Source: JBGLNL01 sp046484125
GTDB lineage: Bacteria; Chloroflexota; Dehalococcoidia; SZUA-161; SpSt-899
DNA length: 11,732 nucleotides
NCBI GenBank assembly: GCA_046484125.1
Contig: JAWOBX010000007.1
Span: 1-11,732 of the forward strand
Direction of reading: 5' to 3'
Positions within the stretch are counted from its first letter, which is position 1. The number at the start of each line of letters is the position of its first letter. Below are positions 7,223-11,732 of this stretch, one piece after another. Below the pieces are notes generated by a model. That model saw only the letters and a list, made by a program, of their open reading frames with translations. It was not told the origin of the DNA and searched no databases. A program made the position numbers and the translations under genes.

Positions 7223-8485
7223 ATGAATGGAATGATAAAAAAAACAGGGATGGGTCTGGTGGCTTGTGTTTTACTTTTTATGCCACTGATTGCGGCTTGT
7301 GGCGGCGGAGACAATGGGGAGAAGTCACCGGAGACCGCTCAGCCACCGGAGCAGGTGGTGATTACCATAGGCAACTTCACCGATAAGACCGGTCCGGCCG
7401 CGTCGCCGTTGTCTGTCATCGATATGGCCCTTCAGGACCTGGTCGATTACTATAATGATGAAAACCTGATTCCGGGCGTACAATTGAAGGTGGTCAGCTA
7501 TGATGGGCAATGGGACCCATCACGGGACATTCCGGGTTATAAATGGCTGAAGGAAAAGGGCGCGGACTTGATGTGGACGTGTTCCTCGCACACAACAACC
7601 ACACTGCTGCCCTCTGTTGAGAAGGATCAATTCATAATATTCTCATCCGCCACCACGCGTGAGGGACTGCCGTCGGGTGGATATGTATTCGCGCCCACCT
7701 CCGTACCTGAATACGAGATTTACACCCTGCTCAATTGGATTGCGGAAAACGACTGGGATTACCAAACCAGAGGGCCGGCCAAAATAGGTATGGCCGCCTG
7801 GAATCAGGCCTATACCAATGCCGTCGCCTCGGCCGCAGAGGAGTATGCCAGCGCGCATCCGGAACAGTTTAAGTGGCTCGGCGCCTACTTTACCGATTTC
7901 ACTTTCACCTGGGGGCCCCAGGTGGAGGCACTCAAGGATGCCGACTATGTGATTCCGGGTAACAATCTCGGCAATGGTTTCCCTAAAGAATACAGGGATG
8001 CCGGATATACCGGGAGGTTTATCAGCACTGACGCTCCCGCCGCTTACATGAGCCTGGTAGACGATGCCCGCCTGTGGGATGAGCTTGACGGGATGCTCTT
8101 TATGAGGATCACCCGATGGTGGAACGAGGAAGGGGATGGCTCAATGATAGATATGACCATCGATATTTTAGAGAGATACCACCCCGGTAAGGCTGAAAAG
8201 ACGATGAGAGGGGGTAACGGGTATCTGGCACTGGCCCAGGCATGGGTGATGCTTGAGGTGATAAGGGAGGCGGCGGAGGAAGTCGGCCCGGAAAACCTCG
8301 ACTCTCGGGCTATTTACGAGGCGGCGAATGACTTTCAGGGAGTGATAGATGGTGTGGAGAGATTTACTTTCAATGAAGATAAACGGGTCGCCAATAACTA
8401 CCACGGGCTCTACCGGTTGAGTGGTGAGGATGAGGATTTATTCCGGCTGGTGCCTGAATGGATTCCCACTGTTCGGGAACCTTAG
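7223..8485 (+). CDS. ABC transporter substrate-binding lipoprotein, branched-chain amino acid (Peripla_BP_6) type
   Basis: Such lipoproteins capture a small ligand outside the membrane and deliver it to an ABC permease. The 420-residue protein begins with a lipoprotein signal: Lys6-Lys7, a hydrophobic core, and lipobox IAAC with Cys26, then a Gly/Asp/Glu/Pro-rich linker to about residue 48. The mature part resembles LivJ-like type I binding folds: VVITIGNFTDKTGPAA, then YNDENLIPGVQLKVVSYD, a first lobe with the ligand-loop region WTCSSHTTTTLLP, IIFSSATTREG, and GPAKIGMAAWNQAY opening the second lobe. The ATG at 7223 follows AGGAGG with six bases, a near-perfect site. No permease or ATPase gene lies in the window, so it is an orphan here. 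The ligand is unknown: amino acid, amide or another small polar compound is possible. Confidence 0.9.
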   Translation: MNGMIKKTGMGLVACVLLFMPLIAACGGGDNGEKSPETAQPPEQVVITIGNFTDKTGPAASPLSVIDMALQDLVDYYNDENLIPGVQLKVVSYDGQWDPSRDIPGYKWLKEKGADLMWTCSSHTTTTLLPSVEKDQFIIFSSATTREGLPSGGYVFAPTSVPEYEIYTLLNWIAENDWDYQTRGPAKIGMAAWNQAYTNAVASAAEEYASAHPEQFKWLGAYFTDFTFTWGPQVEALKDADYVIPGNNLGNGFPKEYRDAGYTGRFISTDAPAAYMSLVDDARLWDELDGMLFMRITRWWNEEGDGSMIDMTIDILERYHPGKAEKTMRGGNGYLALAQAWVMLEVIREAAEEVGPENLDSRAIYEAANDFQGVIDGVERFTFNEDKRVANNYHGLYRLSGEDEDLFRLVPEWIPTVREP

Positions 8486-8581
8486 CCCGGAGATACCACC
8501 GGCGGACCTTTGGAAAGGCGGGGAGACGCCCCGAGATTTGCTTCGTGAGCTATACCGGCTGTTAGGAAATGATTCTCTTGC

Positions 8582-8662
8582 CAGACCGCTGCGTCTGAGT
8601 CGTTGTTGCAGATGGTCCGGTATACCGGATAAAATAATTACGGAATCTCTGCAACAGGCGGT
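8582..8662 (+). repeat. Nested inverted repeats, possible structured RNA or protein-binding site
   Basis: CAGAC/GTCTG (8582-8597) forms a 5-bp hairpin. ACCGC (8585-8589) can pair with GCGGT (8658-8662) as an alternative fold. GTTGCAGA (8605-8612) pairs perfectly with TCTGCAAC (8648-8655). Inside lies the perfect 14-base palindrome TCCGGTATACCGGA (8616-8629), followed by an AT-rich stretch. The nesting fits a folded RNA, and the central palindrome also fits a dimeric regulator. It matches no riboswitch class I recognise. Confidence 0.45.
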
Positions 8663-8696
8663 GATTTTGGGGGCCCGGGGGTGGCCCGGGATGTAA

Positions 8697-8719
8697 AATT
8701 CCCCCGGGAGCGGGGAATT
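8697..8719. repeat. Perfect 8-bp hairpin
   Basis: AATTCCCC (8697-8704) and GGGGAATT (8712-8719) flank a seven-base loop. No T-run follows in plus direction; in minus direction a short TTTT follows. Function is unknown. Confidence 0.4.
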
Positions 8720-8849
8720 AACGGGGATTGATTAGAGCTTTGTTATGTGTATCGGAGGCCAGGGCGAGGCTGTTTGGGTAGTGGCTGAGCATACTTATCG
8801 TGCGTGGGTGGGAGTGGGGGGCGAGGGATCGAAATTCCCGGGTGATTGG

Positions 8850-8864
8850 GTTAGGTATCCTAAC
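8850..8864. promoter_or_regulatory. Candidate operator upstream of marR
   Basis: GTTAGG and CCTAAC are perfect inverted arms around TAT, about 97 bases before the marR ATG. A short, AT-flanked dyad is typical of MarR-type sites, and these regulators usually control themselves. No convincing -35/-10 pair overlaps it. Confidence 0.4.
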
Positions 8865-8922
8865 TTTTTCCAGCACGTTCCATAATTACGCCGGGAAAAT
8901 CGAAGGTGAATTATCTAAAAGG

Positions 8923-8939
8923 AGATTTTGTGGTAATCT
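8923..8939. promoter_or_regulatory. Second dyad near the marR start
   Basis: AGATT and AATCT form inverted arms around seven bases, just upstream of the marR ribosome-binding site GGAGGTG. It could be an operator or an mRNA hairpin that overlaps the upstream small frame. Five-base arms occur by chance. Confidence 0.25.
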
Positions 8940-8977
8940 TATTTCCGGAGGTGCAAGTAAATGGAAGAGAAAAATAG
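8930..8977 (+). CDS. Possible 15-residue upstream frame overlapping marR
   Basis: GTG at 8930 lies five bases after AAGGAG and opens a 15-codon frame (MVILFPEVQVNGREK, then TAG at 8975-8977). It covers the marR ribosome-binding site and overlaps the marR ATG at 8961 in another frame. If translated, it could couple or hinder MarR synthesis. No homology is apparent, and chance is a fair explanation. Confidence 0.2.
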   Translation: MVILFPEVQVNGREK

Positions 8978-9440
8978 TGCGAGAGACGAAAATCGACAGC
9001 TCTGGGTTCTCATGAACCAGACGCGGCATGTCATGGCCAGGTATATCGACAGTGCCCTCAGGGATACCGGAGTTACCGAAGTTCAGGTGTCACTGCTGTA
9101 TTATCTCATGAATGTTGACAGCACTCCGAATCAGGCGGAGGTCTCCCGCTGGCTGTATCGCAAGCCGCATACAGTCTTCTCTCTGGTTAATTCAATGGCC
9201 AAACTGGGCATGGTCAAAAAGGTAAAGGATAAGAAGCGCCGGAATGTTACGAGGGTGATGATAACCGACAAGGGCAGGGAGATGTACATGAGAGCGCAGG
9301 AACAATATACTGAGGCCCTGGAGATTATGTCCACTCTCTCACAGGGAGAAAAGGGGCAACTGGAAGGCTCCCTTCGTAAGCTTAGAGAGGCGGCCTTTGA
9401 GAAGCTTCCCCAGGAACAGCCACCGGCTTCCTTTGTATAA
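8961..9440 (+). CDS. MarR-family transcriptional regulator
   Basis: MarR proteins are dimeric winged-helix regulators that usually repress neighbouring genes until a small ligand binds. The 159-residue length is typical. Helices at about 10-35 (LWVLMNQTRHVMARYIDSAL) form the dimer part. Helix-turn-helix helices at about 57-83 (NQAEVSRWLYRKPHTVFSLVNSM) are followed by a basic wing with KKVKDKKRRNVTRVMITDKG, and a long C-terminal helix closes the dimer. GGAGGTG seven bases before the ATG fixes the start. It is convergent with the ZIP transporter gene and lies 475 bases after the solute-binding protein gene. Targets are unknown; self-regulation through the dyads upstream is the simplest idea. 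I saw no clear terminator. Confidence 0.93.
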   Translation: MEEKNSARDENRQLWVLMNQTRHVMARYIDSALRDTGVTEVQVSLLYYLMNVDSTPNQAEVSRWLYRKPHTVFSLVNSMAKLGMVKKVKDKKRRNVTRVMITDKGREMYMRAQEQYTEALEIMSTLSQGEKGQLEGSLRKLREAAFEKLPQEQPPASFV

Positions 9441-9510
9441 GGGTTGATTTTTTAGAGGGCGGACTCATAACAGCCGGCCGTCAAAGGCACGTCCCTGTGT
9501 GGGGCGCTAA

Positions 9511-10224
9511 TCATGCGCCGATGGTCATCTCGCCTATCACCCCTATCAGGAAACCCGCCACAGCGCCAAGTGGAGGGTTCCACTTTCGTTTGAGCTTTGC
9601 TGCTGGTGCGATGTCCTGAAACATGAGATAAAGAATGCCTCCCGCGGCAAACAGCATGATGATGCCGACTATTTCATGCGCGTCGGCCAGTGCTGCCAGT
9701 CCCGCTATCCCGGCTATCGGTCCCAGGATTGCCAGGGCCGCCAGCAATAGCAAGGCCGACCTTTCCCGCAGTTTTGAGGTAACCAATTCACGATACGAGT
9801 TGAATCCCTCGGGCAGATTCTGAAGCCCTATCAGAAGGGCGAGTACGGGAATCGCTGCCATCTCGCCCCCTGCCGACGCACCGAGTGCCAGAGCCTCAGG
9901 TGTAAAGTCCAAGATCATGGCAATGAGCTGCGCGACTGATCCTCCGTGAGCCTGCAGGAGTTTATCCACAAACATGAATGAGATCGCCCCGCCAGAGAAG
10001 GCTATAGCTACCAGGCCGGGCGACAATACATCCATACCATAGGGGACAAGTACAAGGGCCACCGCAGCCAGCAACACACCGCCTCCGAAAGCTATGATGG
10101 CGTGCTCCACTTCCAGCCTCAGCCACCTCTGGGGGATTCGTTCTGCCCGGGCGAATGCACCGCCCACCGGGATGGCTATTCCGGCGAGAGCGGTATACAT
10201 CACGACTTCTGCGTATTCATTCAT
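9511..10224 (-). CDS. ZIP-family metal transporter with unusual metal-site motifs
   Basis: ZIP proteins move zinc, iron or manganese into the cytoplasm. The 237-residue protein is strongly hydrophobic, with about eight segments, roughly at 6-24, 41-62, 68-88, 97-117, 122-140, 153-177, 184-203 and 217-236. The two family motifs are present but altered: segment 4 has DFTPEALALG (106-115) where HNxPEGxAxG is usual, keeping only Pro109 and Glu110; segment 5 has QNLPEGF (135-141), against QDIPEG in the well-studied BbZIP. GGILYLMFQDIAPAA (195-209) fits the late-segment motif. No good ribosome-binding site precedes the ATG at 10224, and the frame stays open far upstream without another ATG. Metal choice or direction may differ from classical ZIPs. 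Convergent to marR. Confidence 0.85.
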   Translation of the reverse strand: MNEYAEVVMYTALAGIAIPVGGAFARAERIPQRWLRLEVEHAIIAFGGGVLLAAVALVLVPYGMDVLSPGLVAIAFSGGAISFMFVDKLLQAHGGSVAQLIAMILDFTPEALALGASAGGEMAAIPVLALLIGLQNLPEGFNSYRELVTSKLRERSALLLLAALAILGPIAGIAGLAALADAHEIVGIIMLFAAGGILYLMFQDIAPAAKLKRKWNPPLGAVAGFLIGVIGEMTIGA

Positions 10225-10278
10225 TGCGTTGTAGTCCCACTGTTTTGGTGCGGAGAGTGACAGCTCTGCTGGGTAAAG

Positions 10279-10307
10279 ATTCTCGGGGTTTTTGGGCCCT
10301 GTGTCAA
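10279..10307 (-). promoter_or_regulatory. Possible promoter of the ZIP gene
   Basis: A perfect TTGACA (10307-10302) is 17 bases from GAGAAT (10284-10279), which matches the -10 consensus in four of six positions. The leader to the ATG at 10224 would be about 50 bases. Confidence 0.4.
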
Positions 10308-10442
10308 GAGATGTGGTTTTAGATGATTTAATTTGGCATGTTCGGTTACCTGGTTAAGTGATTTGACACGCCTTAACAAATAATTTATTAAGCCGCAATA
10401 CTTAGGGGGATATTCAGAGAACAGTTGTCGCAACAGTTATCC

Positions 10443-10535
10443 GGATATCAAGAATTTACGAATTACGATTATTTGAACGCGGTCTATTCAATAGTTAGCG
10501 GGATATCATGAATTACTGAATTCTGGATATGAATT
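10443..10535 (+). repeat. Three GGATAT(caN)GAATT repeats
   Basis: GGATATCAAGAATT (10443), GGATATCATGAATT (10501) and the shortened GGATATGAATT (10525) share the same order of half-motifs. They lie 50-140 bases before the mazEF promoter. They may be regulator sites, the edge of an acquired segment or a small degenerate repeat. Confidence 0.5.
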
Positions 10536-10580
10536 GTCAAGTGTTTGGATAATTCCATTTCTGTTTTTACAAGATCCCAC

Positions 10581-10621
10581 TTGAAAAACGCTAAGAAATA
10601 ATGTATCCTCATTGTATATAC
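10581..10621 (+). promoter_or_regulatory. mazEF promoter with palindromic operator
   Basis: TTGAAA (10581-10586) and TATCCT (10604-10609) are 17 bases apart, and the predicted start is near 10616. The palindrome GTATATAC (10614-10621) covers that start, and ATGTAT/TTGTAT half-sites lie at 10601 and 10612. This resembles the autoregulated E. coli mazEF promoter, where MazE and the MazEF complex bind alternating AT-rich palindromes. Confidence 0.6.
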
Positions 10622-10638
10622 TAAGTGAAGGTGTTATT

Positions 10639-10881
10639 ATGAAAACTCGTGTTCAGAAATGGGGTAACAGTTTGGCTTTGCGTATACCGAAATCATTTGC
10701 CGAAGAAATCGGTATTGATCGTGACGCGCCTGTTGACGTTTCAATTGATAATGGCAAACTGATAATTGAACCAGTATCTGTATCAATGCTTGACCTGGAA
10801 AAATTGCTATCGCAAATAACGCCAGACAATATACATCACGAAATAGATACAGGTCCAGCGGTAGGTAATGAAATATGGTAA
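10639..10881 (+). CDS. mazE: MazE-type antitoxin (AbrB/SpoVT fold)
   Basis: MazE neutralises MazF and represses the operon. The 80-residue protein starts MKTRVQKWGNSLALRIPK, the classical swapped-hairpin DNA-binding domain (about 1-47), and ends in an acidic, probably flexible tail with IHHEIDTG that should wrap around the toxin. GAAGGTG lies just upstream of the ATG at 10639; a TTG start at 10612 would overlap the predicted transcription start and is unlikely. The stop overlaps the mazF start by seven bases (ATGGTAA), so translation is coupled. The base composition is visibly AT-richer than in the flanking housekeeping genes, which suggests horizontal gain. Confidence 0.95.
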   Translation: MKTRVQKWGNSLALRIPKSFAEEIGIDRDAPVDVSIDNGKLIIEPVSVSMLDLEKLLSQITPDNIHHEIDTGPAVGNEIW

Positions 10882-11225
10882 AGACCCATAAATATGTTCC
10901 AGAAAAAGGAGACATTATCTGGATATCATTTAATCCTCAATCCGGGCATGAGCAATCCGGGCGTAGACCGGCATTAGTCCTGTCTCCGAAATCCTATAAC
11001 GAAAAAGTTGGACTGGCTACCTTATGTCCAATCACTAGTCAAGTTAAAGGCTATCCGTTTGAGGTCACTATACCTGAAGATCTCCCTGTGACTGGTGTTG
11101 TTTTATCCGATCAAGCGAAAAACCTTGACTGGCGTACTAGAGAAGCTGAGTATGCATGTGATGTTCCCGATCATACCTATGCTGATGTGGTCAAAAGATT
11201 GGTTTCGTTGATATATCAAGTGTAA
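10875..11225 (+). CDS. mazF: MazF-type mRNA interferase toxin
   Basis: MazF cleaves single-stranded RNA at short sequences and stops growth when MazE is lost. The 116 residues are close to the 111 of E. coli MazF. YVPEKGDIIWISFNP (7-21) forms the first strands. EQSGRRPALVLSP (26-38) holds the catalytic Arg31, and PITSQVKGYPFEV (52-64) holds Thr54, at the place of the E. coli catalytic Thr. GVVLSDQAKNLDWRTREAEY (about 76-95) completes the core. All key residues are kept, so the toxin is probably active. Cleavage specificity cannot be told from sequence. The ATG is inside the end of mazE and lacks a strong separate ribosome-binding site, which suits coupled translation. Confidence 0.96.
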   Translation: MVKTHKYVPEKGDIIWISFNPQSGHEQSGRRPALVLSPKSYNEKVGLATLCPITSQVKGYPFEVTIPEDLPVTGVVLSDQAKNLDWRTREAEYACDVPDHTYADVVKRLVSLIYQV

Positions 11226-11413
11226 TAAGCACATAACACCTGTGAGGACTCTTTTTGTCAAGAGCTACCTTCCTTTTGAATATCGATGTGACTATATCGG
11301 GGGTACTGGGAGTTGTTATTTTACACTTCACTCACCATTGGGTGGCATAAAGACCGCGTCTATGGGTGAGGTGATGATGGTAACCATTGGAAGAATCTTC
11401 TGAGGTAATGAAC

Positions 11414-11490
11414 TGGCGACCCCGATGGGATTCGAACCCACGATCTCCAGCGTGACAGGCTGGCGTGTTGAGCCGCTACACTACGGGGCC
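11414..11490 (-). tRNA. tRNA-Asp (anticodon GTC)
   Basis: The full cloverleaf is visible on the minus strand: acceptor GGCCCCG with CGGGGTC, D-stem GTGT/ACAC, anticodon stem CCAGC/GCTGG around CTGTCAC with anticodon GTC, T-arm GTGGG-TTCGAAT-CCCAT, discriminator G as usual for Asp, and an encoded CCA. It decodes GAC and GAU. It is a single gene, not part of a visible tRNA cluster. Confidence 0.97.
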
Positions 11491-11507
11491 GCTTGAAGTC
11501 ACAAGGA

Positions 11508-11537
11508 ATTGTAGCAATCTTTCACACTGGCCGTCAA
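11508..11537 (-). promoter_or_regulatory. Promoter of tRNA-Asp
   Basis: TTGACG (11537-11532) and TACAAT (11513-11508) are 18 bases apart on the minus strand. The predicted start near 11501 is about 11 bases before the mature 5' end. The repeats starting at 11551 leave this promoter intact. Confidence 0.75.
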
Positions 11538-11550
11538 GTCCAACTCTCTT

Positions 11551-11613
11551 CCAATGGAAAATGAGCCTGAAAGGGGTAATGATTTCCAGTGGTGGATGAG
11601 CCTGAAAAGGGGT
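11551..11613 (+). repeat. Short direct and inverted repeats, possible mobile-element end
   Basis: ATGAGCCTGAAAGGGGT (11561-11577) recurs as ATGAGCCTGAAAAGGGGT (11596-11613), differing by one base. CCAATGGAAA (11551-11560) and TTTCCAGTGG (11583-11592) form an inverted pair with one mismatch. Closely spaced iterated sites next to a reading frame start are typical of transposase-binding ends, but the other end is outside the window. Confidence 0.45.
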
Positions 11614-11622
11614 CTCTGGTTT

Positions 11623-11732
11623 ATGATTGGACCCATGCGGGTAGACATGAACGAAAAAAATGTGAAGACGATCAAACAAATAGAGGAGTTTCTGGAGGGG
11701 AGCGATGGAATAGGTTTTGAGGTGGAATTGAT
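11623..11732 (+). CDS. Start of an unfinished reading frame, perhaps a transposase/integrase
   Basis: The frame runs off the window after about 36 residues. The segment MNEKNVKTIKQIEEFLEGS followed by DGIGFEVEL recalls the N-terminus of DDE integrase-type transposases I remember from Chloroflexota, where a similar helix precedes a helix-turn-helix region. That recall is weak evidence. AAGGGGT nine bases before the ATG at 11623 supports that start; in-frame ATGs at 11635 and 11647 are alternatives, and the frame is open further upstream to an ATG near 11554. The second copy of the direct repeat supplies the ribosome-binding site. Confidence 0.4.
   Translation, partial: MIGPMRVDMNEKNVKTIKQIEEFLEGSDGIGFEVEL

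Larger units (their letters stand above)
8486..8960. other. 475-base intergenic region with inverted repeats
   Basis: I see no supportable coding region; one open frame runs to about 8696 but has no ribosome-binding site and resembles nothing I know. The region holds a small hairpin around CGGGGAGACGCCCCG (about 8519-8533), nested inverted repeats at 8582-8662, two copies of GGCCCGGG (8672-8679 and 8683-8690), a hairpin at 8697-8719, and candidate operators near the marR start. Confidence 0.6.
10225..10638. other. 414-base AT-rich intergenic region between divergent ZIP and mazEF genes
   Basis: It holds the likely ZIP promoter (10279-10307, minus), a short direct repeat AACAGTT (about 10420-10437), three GGATAT/GAATT repeats (10443-10535) and the mazEF promoter and operator. 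I see no coding region. The base composition is visibly more AT-rich than in the genes to the left. Confidence 0.6.

Noticed and set aside
8421..8696. A 91-codon plus-strand open frame at the end of the binding-protein gene.
   Set aside because: It overlaps the real gene, has no ribosome-binding site, a Cys/Arg/Trp-rich composition and no recognisable family.
10221..10433. A 70-codon minus-strand frame upstream of the ZIP gene.
   Set aside because: No ribosome-binding site, no family resemblance, and it overlaps the promoter region.
11330..11395. CTCACC/GGTGAG and ATGGT/ACCAT inverted pairs between mazF and the tRNA.
   Set aside because: Arms are short and imperfect; no T-run or gene context gives them meaning.
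11226..11490. tRNA-Asp as attachment site for the mazEF island.
   Set aside because: No integrase and no second copy of the tRNA 3' end were found within the mazEF side of the region.
1..11732. CRISPR arrays, rRNA genes, or phage structural genes.
   Set aside because: No regularly spaced repeats, rRNA motifs or phage-like proteins were seen on either strand.

Overview
The window looks like a chromosomal segment of a free-living bacterium with mid-to-high GC, probably Chloroflexota (Dehalococcoidia-like). That placement is a weak inference. It rests on the thrS-infC-rpmI-rplT-pheS order, a threonyl-tRNA synthetase without a TGS domain, and a lipoprotein solute-binding protein of the branched-chain amino acid type.

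Positions 1-6122 are read on the minus strand and are mostly housekeeping. Transcription starts upstream of thrS (threonyl-tRNA synthetase) and continues into infC (IF3), rpmI (L35) and rplT (L20). It ends at a strong intrinsic terminator at 3093-3120. A second good promoter lies at the end of thrS and serves infC-rpmI-rplT. infC has no ATG, GTG or TTG start that keeps its conserved N-terminus; the best start is ATA, preceded by a good Shine-Dalgarno. A third, near-consensus promoter drives pheS, probably with a glutamine synthetase gene and folP (dihydropteroate synthase, cut by the window edge). pheT does not follow pheS.

Positions 6345-9440 are read on the plus strand: a compact zinc hydrolase of the histone deacetylase/acetylpolyamine amidohydrolase family, an orphan ABC solute-binding lipoprotein without permease or ATPase genes, a 475-base non-coding stretch with nested inverted repeats, and a MarR-type regulator with candidate operators and a tiny overlapping upstream reading frame. 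A convergent minus-strand gene (9511-10224) encodes a ZIP-family metal transporter with altered metal-binding motifs.

Positions 10225-11413 are visibly AT-richer. They carry a mazEF toxin-antitoxin operon preceded by a near-consensus promoter with a palindrome over its start point and by three copies of a GGATAT...GAATT repeat. This looks acquired. A complete tRNA-Asp(GTC) with encoded CCA and its own promoter follows on the minus strand. Directly upstream of that promoter are short direct and inverted repeats and the start of a reading frame that runs off the window, perhaps the left end of an insertion element.

No wholly new multi-gene system is evident. The points most worth a second look are the Sul-like loop in FolP, the ATA start of infC, the compact deacetylase, the altered ZIP metal site, the structured intergenic element at 8582-8662, and the possible mobile-element boundary at the tRNA.
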